A program made the position numbers and the translations under genes. Of a stretch of 64,000 nt of DNA, positions 19,394-28,173 are shown piece by piece. Origin of the DNA: Curtobacterium oceanosedimentum (lineage in GTDB: Bacteria > Actinomycetota > Actinomycetes > Actinomycetales > Microbacteriaceae); NCBI RefSeq assembly GCF_020297365.1, contig NZ_JAIXIG010000007.1, positions 62,990-126,989 on the forward strand, written 5' to 3'. Under the pieces are notes generated by a model. It did no database searches and was not told the DNA's origin. It saw only the letters and a program-made list of their open reading frames with translations. The first letter of the stretch is position 1. Every line of letters begins with the position of its first letter.

Positions 19394-20752
19394 GTGTCCA
19401 CCAACACCACCTCGGCCGTGTCGACCCACACGCGGCCGATCACCGTCACCAGCCAGTCCGTCGTCGGCATCGCCGTGCTCGGTCTGGCGACGTTCTTCGC
19501 CATCACCACCGAGCTCATGCCCGTCGGGCTGCTCGGCACGATGAGCGCCGACCTCGGCGTCACCGAGGCGACCATGGGCATCGTCATCACGGTGTACGCC
19601 GCCGCCGTGGCCTTGCTCGCCCTGCCGCTCACCGCGTTCACCGCGAAGCTGCCGCGCAAGACCGTGCTCGTGTCGACGCTCGTCGGCTACACCGTGTCGA
19701 ACGTGATGATCGCGCTCGCGCCGTCGTTCGCCGTCGTCTGCGCCGGCCGGGTCGTCGGTGGCGTCGCCCACGCCCTGTTCTTCTCGGTGGCCTCGGCGTA
19801 CGCGACCCGGATCGTGCCGCCGCGGTTGGCCGGTCGGGCGATCGCGTTCGTGTACTCCGGCAGTTCGCTCGGCTTCGTGCTCGGCGTGCCCCTCGCCACC
19901 TGGGTCGCGCAGCACATCGGCTGGCGCCCCGCCGTGTTCTCCGTCGCGGTCGCGGCCGCCGTGCTCGCCGTCGTCGCACTGCTGTTCCTGCCCGCCGTGC
20001 ACGGCGCCACCTCCCCGCACATCGGTTCCCCGCGGTCGTGGGCGCGGACCGGCCTGCTCGCGGTCGTGGTCGCCGACGGCCTGCTCTTCGCCGGGCACTA
20101 CGTCGTCTACACCTACATCGGCCCGTACGCGATCGACGCCGGGCTCGACGCCGGCATGGTCAGCGGGGCCCTGCTCGTGCTCGGCGGTACCGGGGTCGTC
20201 GGACTCTGGCTCGCCGGCATGTTCGTCGACCGCGCTCCGCGGCAGACGCTCGTCGTCGCGGTCGGCACGATGGTCGTCGCGTTCGCCGCGATGCCGTTCG
20301 TGCACGGTTCGCTGCTCGGCACCATGGTCGTGGCCGGGGTGTGGATGGCGGCGAACGGCACGACGGGCACGCTCTTCATGGCTGCTGCGATCCGGGCCGG
20401 AGGCGTCTCCCCCGACATCGCCGGTGCCCTGGTCAACGGCGCGTCGAACATCGGGATCGCCGGGGGCGCGGCCCTCGGCGGGCAGGCCCTGGGCATCGTC
20501 GGGCTGCAGTACCTGCCGCTGGCCGGTGCCGCGGTGCTGGTCGGGTCGCTCGGGGTCGTCGTGCTGGCGCGCCGCGGGTTCCCGGTGCACGCGCACGGCC
20601 AGGAGCACCTGTCGACGTCGTCGCTCGAGGCCATCACGTCGTCGCTCGCGGTGGTCACCACGTCGGTGCCCGTGGTCGGCCGGGCGATCCAGACGGTCAC
20701 CGGGTCGATCGGCGTCGCCACGGGGTCGGTGCGGCAGCCGCGCACGCGGTAG
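19394..20752 (+). CDS. MFS transporter, DHA1 family (drug/purine/arabinose efflux-like)
   Basis: 452 residues from the GTG at 19394, which has GGAGG 8 bases upstream; the longer reading from 19244 is a hydrophilic lead and is rejected. Twelve membrane segments are visible, beginning VVGIAVLGLATFFAITTELMPVGLL, which is the AraJ/PbuE/YdhP-type DHA1 signature. Motif A is degenerate (TAFTAKLPRKTVL) between helices 2 and 3. After the last helix there is an unusual soluble tail of about 70 residues (HAHGQEHLSTSSLEAITSSL and so on). Substrate not predictable. Confidence 0.87.
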   Translation: MSTNTTSAVSTHTRPITVTSQSVVGIAVLGLATFFAITTELMPVGLLGTMSADLGVTEATMGIVITVYAAAVALLALPLTAFTAKLPRKTVLVSTLVGYTVSNVMIALAPSFAVVCAGRVVGGVAHALFFSVASAYATRIVPPRLAGRAIAFVYSGSSLGFVLGVPLATWVAQHIGWRPAVFSVAVAAAVLAVVALLFLPAVHGATSPHIGSPRSWARTGLLAVVVADGLLFAGHYVVYTYIGPYAIDAGLDAGMVSGALLVLGGTGVVGLWLAGMFVDRAPRQTLVVAVGTMVVAFAAMPFVHGSLLGTMVVAGVWMAANGTTGTLFMAAAIRAGGVSPDIAGALVNGASNIGIAGGAALGGQALGIVGLQYLPLAGAAVLVGSLGVVVLARRGFPVHAHGQEHLSTSSLEAITSSLAVVTTSVPVVGRAIQTVTGSIGVATGSVRQPRTR

Positions 20753-20810
20753 CGCCGGGGCGGTTCTGCCGAGAGGCACGGGTCGCATGCCACGCCGCAG
20801 CCCGGTCGGC

Positions 20811-20940
20811 GAGGTTGCACGACACGTCGTCGGCAGGGCGCTGAGGTTGCACGAACTGTCGCTGCCGACGAGTTCGGCCGACGTCTCGTGCGACCTCGAC
20901 GGGACGCATGCGGCGTGTCGTGCGACCTCGACGGGACGCA
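20811..20940. repeat. intergenic cluster of GAGGTTGCACGA / TCGTGCGACCTC repeats
   Basis: GAGGTTGCACGA occurs at 20811-20822 and 20843-20854; its near reverse complement TCGTGCGACCTC occurs at 20886-20897 and 20918-20929. Both pairs are spaced exactly 32 bases. The second pair belongs to a 32-base direct repeat extending through GACGGGACGCA and GCGGCG. The two pairs face each other and could fold into a large stem. Between two convergent genes, so a terminator-like or mobile repeat element is possible. Confidence 0.6.
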
Positions 20941-20989
20941 CGCGGCGCGGCGTGTCGCACGACCGAGGCGGAGCGCAGCCCCGCGCGGC

Positions 20990-23131
20990 TCAGTCCTGCA
21001 GGTGCCCCGTGCGCCGACGGTTCCGGACGGCACGGTAGGTCAGCAACGCCGCACCGACCAGCACGAAGGCCCCGGCCGCGATGAGCCCCGGCACCAGGTC
21101 GGCCCCGGTGTAGGCCAACGGGCCCTGGTCGTCCTGTGCACCGGAACCCGCCGCCGGTGCGCCGTCCGGACCGCCGCCCGCGACCGGGACGGCCGGGCTC
21201 GACGGCCCGCTCGGCCCGGGCTCGGCAGGCGAGCTCTGCTCCGGGGCGGGGCCAGGTCCGGCGGCAGCCGGCACCACGAACGCGAGCGGGGTCGCGGCGC
21301 CGTCCTCGGGGGTGACGACGACGACGGACTCGGCACCCTCGACGTCGACCGCGATCGTGTACTCGGTCGTGGGCTGCAGTCCGGGCAGGTCGAAGGCGCC
21401 TCCGTCGTCGGTCGTGGTCGTCACGACCGCACCGGCCGCGCCGTCGGTCGGGGTCGCCGTGACCGTGACGTCGGCGACCGGCTCGCCGTCGGTGTCGACG
21501 ACGGTGCCGGGCTGGGAACTCGTCACGACGACTGCCTGTGCAGGCGAGGCGAAGGACAGGTCGGAGACCACGCGACCCCCGGCCACCGCCGCGATGTCGG
21601 AGTTCGTCGTGGCACCGGTGGCACCCGGCGTCGGTCGGTCGGTGTGCACGGAGAACGTGCCGGCCGCCGTGGCGAAGGTGTAGCGGCCGTCCGCGTCGGT
21701 CGTGGTCTCAGCGACCACCGTGGCGTCGTCGTCATCGAGCAGCTGCACGACCCGCCCGGCCGGGACGGGCTCGCCGTCGACGGACACGACGCCCGTCACG
21801 GTGGCCACGACCGCCGCCGGGGCGGTGATCGGTTCCTGGAGTTCGGGGCCGGCGCCGAGGTCGCCGGTGGTGATCGTCGTGGGCGTGTCGTCCCCGCCGA
21901 CCGTCACGTCGACCGCGGTGCCCTCGGGCAGGTCGGACACCGTGTACACACCGTCGCTGTTCGTCGTCGTCTCGACGGGCTCCCCGCCGGGGACGTCGAT
22001 CACGACGGGGATGCTCGAGACCGGGTTGCCGGCGCCGTCCTCGACCACGCCGATGATCGACACCGAGTCGTCCGGAGCGGTGAAGTCGAAGTCGACGTTC
22101 GACCGGTCGTTGCCACCGTCGGCACGGTTGAGGGACACCCCGGTCACCGCGGACACGCCGTCGTCGGTGCCGTCCGGGTCGATGGCCCCGGTCGGGGTGG
22201 CGATGCGGACGACGTAGTCGTTGATCTGCGGCAGCGCCGGGAACGCGTACCGGCCGTCCTCGTCCGTCGTCGTCGAGTACACGACGCCGCGCGGGGCCGT
22301 GGCGGTGACGACCGCCCCGGGGACCGCGGTGCCGTCCAGGGTCGCGACGCCGCTGATCGCCGCGGTCTTCGACGCGAACCACGTCTGGTGCACGGGGAAG
22401 CCGCTGCGCTGCTGGGAGGTGATGGTGAGGGTCCGGAGTGACACCGTCGGGCTGAACCAGGCCGACGCACCGGCGGTGTCCGACGCGCCGGCGTTGCCGA
22501 CGAGCGTGCCGCCGCCCTGGTCGGGGTCCGTGTTCGCGGTCCACGTCGGGACGTCCTGGCCCACGGTGCCGTCGGGGTCCCTGCTGCACGACCACCCGCC
22601 GTCGACCGCCGCCGAGCAGGAGTTGTAGCCGACCGTGCCGCCGTCCCGGCCGTTGAACCCGAGACCCGCTGCACTGACCGGCTGGCCGTTCGCGCCCGTC
22701 GCCGTCACCGTGGCCTGGTCGGCGTCGACGTCACCGAGCACGAACGCCCAGGAGCGTGCTCCGGGTGTCGGCTCGGCGAACGTGTACGTGGTCACCGACG
22801 GGCTCGTCGTGTTGTCGGCGAGCGGCCGCTGGTTCAGGTAGGTCTGCCCGCGGCTCGACCCGAAGCCGGCGGCGCCCACCGGGGTGCTCGCCGACTGCCA
22901 GGTCGACGCCCCACTGACCACGGACGACTGGCGCGAGTTCGACGTGAACGTCGTCTCGGGGAACCCCGCGAGCGTCATCGTGCCGGTGTAGGCACGACTC
23001 GATCCGCTCAGCGTGAAGGTGCCCCAGTTGCCCTGCGGTTCGGCGGAGGCGCTCGTCGCGCCACCGATCGCGAGCCCCGCTCCGAGTGCGAGGGCCGTGA
23101 GGCCGGCCGAGACCGCGTGGCGACGCCGCAT
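20990..23131 (-). CDS. secreted, cell-wall-sorted protein with Ig-like/SdrD-type repeats and LAYTG signal
   Basis: 713 residues from the ATG at 23131 (GGGAG upstream). Order: signal peptide ending GGATSASA, an N-terminal adhesive-type domain (about 25-270), then at least four CnaB/SdrD B-like or carboxypeptidase regulatory-like repeats. These have the pattern G-x-V-x3-G-x-PV ... TTTDxDGRYxFxxLP (for example TTTDEDGRYAFPALPQ, TTNSDGVYTVSDLPEG, TTTDADGRYTFATAAG, TTTDDGGAFDLPGLQP). A Pro/Gly/Ser linker follows, then LAYTG, a hydrophobic helix and RAVRNRRR. LAxTG is the class E sortase motif, so it should be attached to peptidoglycan. No sortase gene is in the window. Likely a surface adhesin or stalk protein. 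Confidence 0.85.
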   Translation of the reverse strand: MRRRHAVSAGLTALALGAGLAIGGATSASAEPQGNWGTFTLSGSSRAYTGTMTLAGFPETTFTSNSRQSSVVSGASTWQSASTPVGAAGFGSSRGQTYLNQRPLADNTTSPSVTTYTFAEPTPGARSWAFVLGDVDADQATVTATGANGQPVSAAGLGFNGRDGGTVGYNSCSAAVDGGWSCSRDPDGTVGQDVPTWTANTDPDQGGGTLVGNAGASDTAGASAWFSPTVSLRTLTITSQQRSGFPVHQTWFASKTAAISGVATLDGTAVPGAVVTATAPRGVVYSTTTDEDGRYAFPALPQINDYVVRIATPTGAIDPDGTDDGVSAVTGVSLNRADGGNDRSNVDFDFTAPDDSVSIIGVVEDGAGNPVSSIPVVIDVPGGEPVETTTNSDGVYTVSDLPEGTAVDVTVGGDDTPTTITTGDLGAGPELQEPITAPAAVVATVTGVVSVDGEPVPAGRVVQLLDDDDATVVAETTTDADGRYTFATAAGTFSVHTDRPTPGATGATTNSDIAAVAGGRVVSDLSFASPAQAVVVTSSQPGTVVDTDGEPVADVTVTATPTDGAAGAVVTTTTDDGGAFDLPGLQPTTEYTIAVDVEGAESVVVVTPEDGAATPLAFVVPAAAGPGPAPEQSSPAEPGPSGPSSPAVPVAGGGPDGAPAAGSGAQDDQGPLAYTGADLVPGLIAAGAFVLVGAALLTYRAVRNRRRTGHLQD

Positions 23132-23248
23132 GTGTGCTCCCTGGTGGTGGCGCCGACCCGCTCGACACCCGGTCAGGCTATCCACGGCCCCGGGCCGCCG
23201 TCCGGGCGAGACCAGATCGTGACACAGGTCCCCGGACGACCGGACGGA

Positions 23249-23722
23249 TCAGTCGTCCCGGCCGAGCGTCAGCAGGAGCGCGTCGACGGCCGCCACCTGC
23301 CCGGCGACGAGCAGCGTCCGCGCCTCAGCCACCGGCACCCACCGCGCGTCGTCGACCTCGGGCACCTCGACCGTGCGCCCCGACCCGCGCGGCAGCTCGA
23401 GCAGCACGGAGTTGCTCCGCACCACGTCGACCGCGAAGCCGGGTGCCGCCGCGGCGAGCACCTGCACGCGCTTGCCCGACGCCTGCCGGAACTCCCCCAG
23501 GTCGACGACGTCCGTGCCGCTGACCGGGGCCGGCACGCCGATCTCCTCGGCGAACTCGCGCAGCGCGGTCGCCACCGGGTCCTCGCCGTCCTCGACGAGC
23601 CCCTTGGGGATCGTCCAGGCGCGCGGCCGGTTCCGCCAGAACGGCCCGCCCATGTGGGCCACGAAGACCTCGGGACCGGACGGTCCGGTCCGGTGCAGCA
23701 ACAGTCCGGCGCTCACGACCAC
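23249..23722 (-). CDS. NUDIX hydrolase
   Basis: 157 residues with a complete Nudix box at 41-63: GLVEDGEDPVATALREFAEE followed by IGV. The preceding WTIPKGLVEDGED and the opening SAGLLLHR match the small branch of NTP/diphosphate hydrolases related to COG4119. The substrate cannot be told from the sequence. The likely GTG start is at 23722 in GTGGTCGTG; a start two codons later is equally possible. It stands alone between the surface protein and the SGNH hydrolase. Confidence 0.9.
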   Translation of the reverse strand: MVVSAGLLLHRTGPSGPEVFVAHMGGPFWRNRPRAWTIPKGLVEDGEDPVATALREFAEEIGVPAPVSGTDVVDLGEFRQASGKRVQVLAAAAPGFAVDVVRSNSVLLELPRGSGRTVEVPEVDDARWVPVAEARTLLVAGQVAAVDALLLTLGRDD

Positions 23723-23843
23723 GCTCGCGACACTACCGAGCGGACGGCCGGGAGGCCCGGATCACCGCCGTCGCTCGGCTCGCGTCCGCTGTTGGTCCGG
23801 CTGCGTACCCCTCCGGCTGCACACCGGTCCGGCACGCTGCGCG

Positions 23844-24881
23844 TCAGCCCGCGGGCGCGCCGATCGCCCTCGCCACCCGGTCGGTCAGGTACGCGACACC
23901 GCGGCCGTTCGGGTGCAGCGCGCCGGCCTCGAGGTCGATCCGTCGCAGATCGCCCGTGCCGGTCAGGCTGACGCCGGCGACGTACCGCTCGTCGGCGGCG
24001 GCGCACGCCGAGTGGTCGGCGGTGTCGGCGAGCACGTCGACGAACCGCACCCCCGCGGCGTCGGCTGCCGAGGCCGAGACCGCGTCGAGCTCCTCCTGCA
24101 CCCCGTGCAGGTACTCGACGTCGGCGTCGGTGAAGGGGAAGGTGTCCGACGGGAACGAGCCGGCGAGCGTGCCGAGGTCGAGCGCGGACCGGAAGCACCC
24201 CGTCGCCGGGGTGTGCTCAGCGTCCGGGAAGATCGCCGGGTACCCGAGGAACACGACGACCGCGTTCGGCGCCGCCCGGCGCACCGCCGCCAGGGTGTCG
24301 GCGACACCGAGGGCCACCCGCGACTGGATCTTCGCGCGGAGCTGGTCCTCGCCGTCCCGCACGAGACTGCTCTCGCACGACGGCGCGTCACGGCCGGAGA
24401 ACACCGGCCCCTGGGCGGAGATCGCCAGGCACGACGCGGCGGTGCCGAACAGGTCGGCGTCGTTGCCGCCGATCGTCAGGGTCACCAGACGGGTGCTCGG
24501 CGACAGCGACTCGATCTGCGGCGGGACCCCCGCGAACTGGTTGCGCGTCGTGACGTCCTCGCTCGTGGCACCGGCGCACGTGACGTCGGTCAGCGCGAAC
24601 CCGAACCGCGCCGCCAGCCGGTGCGGGTAGTCGCGCGCCGACTGGGCACACGCGTTCGTCGGCAGACGCGTCGGCGTGGGCAGGCCGTAGCCGGCGGAGT
24701 AGGAGTCGCCGAGGGCGACGTACTCGCTGCCGGGCGGCAGGTCGGCGAGGCGCTCCGGCGGGTCGGTCGGTACCGGGTACGGCTCGGGCACCGGCCACAT
24801 CGGCGCCGCCGACGCCGCCGGCGCCGTGCCGGGGACGACGGCCCCCGAGACGAGCAGGCCGGCGACACCGAGTGCGGCCAC
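23844..24881 (-). CDS. secreted SGNH/GDSL-family hydrolase (lipase/esterase-like)
   Basis: 345 residues. A hydrophobic signal segment ends ASAAPMWP, then block I ALGDSYSAGYG with nucleophile Ser60, block III TLTIGGNDADL, and the catalytic Asp/His region LHPNGRGVAYL. Several cysteines (NACAQ, DVTCAG, SCLAI, PSCES, GCFRS, SACAA) suggest disulfides, as in Streptomyces GDSL lipases. The start is uncertain: the GTG at 24881 leaves almost no basic n-region, while the in-frame bases upstream encode LLRTARRTLTVAV, a good n-region, but no ATG, GTG or TTG start is seen there. Confidence 0.85.
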   Translation of the reverse strand: MAALGVAGLLVSGAVVPGTAPAASAAPMWPVPEPYPVPTDPPERLADLPPGSEYVALGDSYSAGYGLPTPTRLPTNACAQSARDYPHRLAARFGFALTDVTCAGATSEDVTTRNQFAGVPPQIESLSPSTRLVTLTIGGNDADLFGTAASCLAISAQGPVFSGRDAPSCESSLVRDGEDQLRAKIQSRVALGVADTLAAVRRAAPNAVVVFLGYPAIFPDAEHTPATGCFRSALDLGTLAGSFPSDTFPFTDADVEYLHGVQEELDAVSASAADAAGVRFVDVLADTADHSACAAADERYVAGVSLTGTGDLRRIDLEAGALHPNGRGVAYLTDRVARAIGAPAG

Positions 24882-24973
24882 GGCGACGGTCAGTGTCCGA
24901 CGGGCGGTGCGGAGCAGTTGCGGCCTCCGGGCGGGTGGGACGTGGTCGGTCGGGTCGTGCGGGTCGGTCGCGG

Positions 24974-25330
24974 TCAGCGGCGTCCGAGTCGGCGCTCGCC
25001 GCCGCTGCCGGTGCGGTACTCCAGCCCGTAGTGCTGGAACAGCTCGGGCTCGGTGGCCGCGTCGAGCTCGCCGTCGGTCGGGATCGACGGCGCGTCCTTC
25101 ACGAGCTTCTTCGCGTACGTCACCCGCAGGTGCTTCGGGGCGACCGTCGCGCCGAACAGCGGCACGAAGACGAGCTTCTGGAAGCCGACCATCCCGGTGG
25201 TCAGGGCGCCGAAGGCGGGGTCCGACGTCGCGGTGTCGTAGTAGATGCTCTCGAGCGTGCCGACCTTGTCGTCGGCCTCGTCGACGACCGGCAGGCCGAT
25301 CCAGTCGCGGATGTTCGTGGCTTCGAACAC
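24974..25330 (-). CDS. PRC-barrel domain protein
   Basis: 118 residues from a GTG at 25330 with GGAGGGAG upstream. The opening FEATNIRDWIGLPVVDEADDKVGTLESIYYD is a typical PRC-barrel N-terminus. The second half (VGFQKLVFVPLFGATVAPKHLRVTYAKKLVKDAPSIPTD) matches actinobacterial stand-alone PRC proteins that are often stress- or phage-lysogeny-associated in annotation; no biochemical role is established. The upstream in-frame codons to 25393 lack a ribosome site. Confidence 0.8.
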   Translation of the reverse strand: MFEATNIRDWIGLPVVDEADDKVGTLESIYYDTATSDPAFGALTTGMVGFQKLVFVPLFGATVAPKHLRVTYAKKLVKDAPSIPTDGELDAATEPELFQHYGLEYRTGSGGERRLGRR

Positions 25331-25379
25331 GAAGGGCTCCCTCCGAGCGTCCGGCAGGTCCGGGTGCTCGCGCTCGACG

Positions 25380-26363
25380 CTACCGCCCGCCACCCTGAGC
25401 GCTCACCGCGAGCTCGTCGACGGCGGCCAGCACGTCGTCGGCGGAGACGGCCAGGATCGCCGGGTCCGGGTCCTCGGCGAAGACGTCCCCGCGCCGGACC
25501 GAGGCATCGGTGAGCACGATGTGCGGACCGGTCGCGGGCGGCCCCCACGCCTCGGGCGGTGCCGGGCCGAACAGCACGACGGAGGGCACGCCGTAGGCGG
25601 TCGCCAGGTGTGCCGCACCGGTGTCGACCGTCACCACGAGCCGCGCCGCGGCGATGACCGCGGCGAACGCCTGCAGGTCCAGGGTGCCGGCGAGGACCGC
25701 CTCCGGCGCCAGGCCGGTAGCGTCGGCGACCGCACGTGCGCGCACGACGTCGTCCGCGCCTCCCGTCAGGACGACGTCGAGACCGCGCTCGCGCAGGCCG
25801 CGCACCACGTCGGCGAAGCGGTCGGTCGGCCAGTGCCGGGCGCCGTGGAAGGCGCCGACGTGCACGACGGCCGCGCCGTCGACGACGGGCGGGGCGACCG
25901 GACGGTCGATCGCGACCTCGGTCGCGTCGGCGTCGATGCCGTGCCAGGTGAGCAGGTCGGCCCACCGGTCGCGCTCGTGCACGTCGTGCGGCCACTCGGG
26001 ACCCTCGTACCCGTGGGTGGGGTCGGCGTGTCCGATGACCCGGCGCGGGCGGAGGGCGGCCACGAGGTCGGACGACTCGGGGCCGGCACCGTGCAGGTTG
26101 ACCGCGACGTCGACCGAACCGGCCGGCACGCCGATCGGGTGGTCCAGACCGTGCTGCGCGAGGTGGACGTCCACCGCGGGGACCAGCTCGACGACGGGGG
26201 CGAGCCACGCGGTCGTGGCCAGGGTGATCCGGTGGTCGGGGAACGCGCGACGCAGCGCGTGCAGGGCGGGGACGGCGACGAGCAGGTCACCGAGCTTGAT
26301 GGCGCGGAGGACGACCAGTTCCGGGCGTCCGTCCGACGGGGGCATGCTCTCGAGGGCGGTCAC
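25380..26363 (-). CDS. glycosyltransferase family 9 (heptosyltransferase-like)
   Basis: 327 residues. It opens with ELVVLRAIKLGDLLVAVPALHALRRAFPD, the GT9 N-terminal signature, and has the C-terminal donor-binding region VVTVDTGAAHLATAYGVPSVVLFGP. The acceptor-binding middle contains HVGAFHGARHWPTDRFADVVR. GT9 enzymes transfer heptose from ADP-heptose. It is divergent from the gmhB-led operon with 100 bases between starts, so the two may share control. The start could be the GTG at 26363 (chosen) or the ATG at 26345; neither has a strong ribosome site. Confidence 0.88.
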   Translation of the reverse strand: MTALESMPPSDGRPELVVLRAIKLGDLLVAVPALHALRRAFPDHRITLATTAWLAPVVELVPAVDVHLAQHGLDHPIGVPAGSVDVAVNLHGAGPESSDLVAALRPRRVIGHADPTHGYEGPEWPHDVHERDRWADLLTWHGIDADATEVAIDRPVAPPVVDGAAVVHVGAFHGARHWPTDRFADVVRGLRERGLDVVLTGGADDVVRARAVADATGLAPEAVLAGTLDLQAFAAVIAAARLVVTVDTGAAHLATAYGVPSVVLFGPAPPEAWGPPATGPHIVLTDASVRRGDVFAEDPDPAILAVSADDVLAAVDELAVSAQGGGR

Positions 26364-26463
26364 GCGCCGACCGTAGACCCGACACGCTGGTGGGCGGCAC
26401 GGAGAACGCGTTCCGCGGACGGTGCGCGGGCACGCCGTGCCGCGCACCGGTAGGCATGGACGC

Positions 26464-27021
26464 ATGGCCCTCGCTCCGGACCGCGTCATCCGCGGCCTGC
26501 TCCTCGACCGCGACGACACCATCGTGGTCGACGTCCCCTACAACGCCGACCCGCACCTCGTGGTGCCCGTCCCCGGGGCCGCCCGCGCCGTGGAGCGGGC
26601 ACGGGCCGCCGGACTCCGGCTCGGTGTCGTGACGAACCAGTCGGTGATCGCGAAGGGCATGGCGACCCGCGAGCAGGTCGACGCCACCAACGCCCGGGTC
26701 GACGAACTCGTCGGACCGTTCGACGTCTGGTGCGTCTGCCCCCACGACGCCGGTGACGACTGCGCCTGCCGCAAGCCGCGGCCGGGGATGGTGCTCGAGG
26801 CCGCCGAGCGGCTCGGCATCCCGCCGGAGTCGGTCGTGGTGGTCGGCGACATCGGCGCAGACGTGCAGGCCGCACGGAACGCCGGCGCGCAGGGCATCCT
26901 CGTCCCGACGCAGCGGACCCGCGTCGAGGAGGTCGACGCCGCCGAGACCGTCGCGACGGACCTCGCCGAGGCCGTCGACCTCGTCCTGCAGCGGACCGGC
27001 GCACCGGCTGACCGCGCGTGA
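26464..27021 (+). CDS. gmhB: HAD-IIIA phosphatase, GmhB-type heptose bisphosphate phosphatase
   Basis: 185 residues from the ATG at 26464. GmhB removes the C7 phosphate of heptose 1,7-bisphosphate. Seen: the HAD nucleophile motif GLLLDRDDTIV (the family usually reads DRDGT; both catalytic aspartates are kept), RLGVVTNQSVIAKG with the second motif Thr/Asn, the zinc loop CVCPHDAGDDCACRKP typical of GmhB, and motif IV VVVVGDIGADVQAA. First gene of a coupled operon: its stop overlaps the next start (GTGA). Histidinol-phosphate phosphatase is the main alternative family, but the neighbours favour heptose. Confidence 0.85.
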   Translation: MALAPDRVIRGLLLDRDDTIVVDVPYNADPHLVVPVPGAARAVERARAAGLRLGVVTNQSVIAKGMATREQVDATNARVDELVGPFDVWCVCPHDAGDDCACRKPRPGMVLEAAERLGIPPESVVVVGDIGADVQAARNAGAQGILVPTQRTRVEEVDAAETVATDLAEAVDLVLQRTGAPADRA

Positions 27022-28094
27022 CCGGCCCCCGCGTCCTCGTCGCCCGCCTCGACTCGTTCGGCGACGTCCTGGTCGCCGGGCCGGCGGTCCGAGCCGTCGC
27101 CGCCGGCGCGTCGCACGTCACCATGCTGTGCGGACCGCAGGGCGCCCCCGCGGCCGACCTGCTGCCCGGCGTCGACCGCGTGCGCGTCTGGGCGGCACCG
27201 TGGGTCACCGAGACGGCACGTCCGCTCGACGACGCCGTGCTCGAGGAGTTCCGGGCCCTGGTCGCCGAGGAACGCCCGGACGAGGCGGTCGTGCTGACCT
27301 CGTTCCACCAGTCGCCGCTCCCCCTGGCGCTCCTGCTCCGCCTGGCCGGCGTCCCCCGGGTCTCCGGCGCGTCCGTCGACCACCCCGGCTCGCTGCTCGA
27401 CGTGCGCCTGCGGCCCGGCGAGGACCTGCCCGAGGACCTCCCCGAACCGGAACGCGCGCTGCGCATCGCCGAGGCGGCCGGGTTCCGGCTGCCGGCCGGG
27501 GACGACGGGAGGCTCGTGGTGCGGCACGACGACGACCTGCCACCGTCCGTGGCCGCGCTCGACCGCTACGTGGTCGTGCACCCGGGTGCCAGCGTCCCCG
27601 CACGGTCCTGGCCGGAGTCCCACCACCGCGCCCTCGTCGCGGCGTACGCCGAGCGCGGGGTGCCCGTCGTCGTCACCGGCTCTCCCGGGGAACGCGCGCT
27701 GACCGCGTCGGTGGCCGGGGACACCGGCATCGACCTCGGTGGCCGCACCAGCCCGGCCGGCCTCGCCGCCGTGCTCGCCCGCGCCGAGGTGGTGGTCGTC
27801 GGCAACACCGGCCCGGCCCACCTCGCCGCCGCCGTCGGCGCGCCGATCGTCAGCCTGTTCTCGCCCGTCGTCCCCGCGGTGAAGTGGGCGCCGTACGCCC
27901 CGCTCGTCGAACTGCTCGGCGACCAGTCGGCACCGTGCCGACTGAGCCGCGCCCGCGAGTGCCCCGTGGCCGGGCACCCCTGCCTGTCCGGTGTGGGCGT
28001 CGAGGACGTCCTGCAGGCCCACGACCGCCTGCTGCACCGCGCTGAGCGGATGATCGGGGGAAGTCTGCGCGACTCCCCAGAAGGCCGTGCGTAG
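27018..28094 (+). CDS. glycosyltransferase family 9 (heptosyltransferase-like)
   Basis: 358 residues. Opening VLVARLDSFGDVLVAGPAVRAVAA, then YVVVHPGASVPARSWPESHHRALVAAYAERGVPVVVTGSPGE and VVVVGNTGPAHLAAAVGAPIVSLFSPVVPAVKW, the canonical GT9 pattern including the GNTGPAH donor loop. A C-terminal cysteine set (CRLSRARECPVAGHPCLSG) resembles the CxxxxC-type ending of bacterial heptosyltransferases. Translationally coupled to gmhB. Confidence 0.9.
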   Translation: MTGPRVLVARLDSFGDVLVAGPAVRAVAAGASHVTMLCGPQGAPAADLLPGVDRVRVWAAPWVTETARPLDDAVLEEFRALVAEERPDEAVVLTSFHQSPLPLALLLRLAGVPRVSGASVDHPGSLLDVRLRPGEDLPEDLPEPERALRIAEAAGFRLPAGDDGRLVVRHDDDLPPSVAALDRYVVVHPGASVPARSWPESHHRALVAAYAERGVPVVVTGSPGERALTASVAGDTGIDLGGRTSPAGLAAVLARAEVVVVGNTGPAHLAAAVGAPIVSLFSPVVPAVKWAPYAPLVELLGDQSAPCRLSRARECPVAGHPCLSGVGVEDVLQAHDRLLHRAERMIGGSLRDSPEGRA

Positions 28095-28173
28095 CGTGCG
28101 CCACTGCTTCTCCTCCTGCTCCTCCTCCTGCACCTCGGAGCACCCCGAACCGACCCCGACCGGAAGGCCCTGC

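Noticed and set aside
20811-20940. Short CRISPR-like array
   Set aside because: Only two repeats per orientation, 12-base repeats with related rather than unique spacers, and no cas genes.
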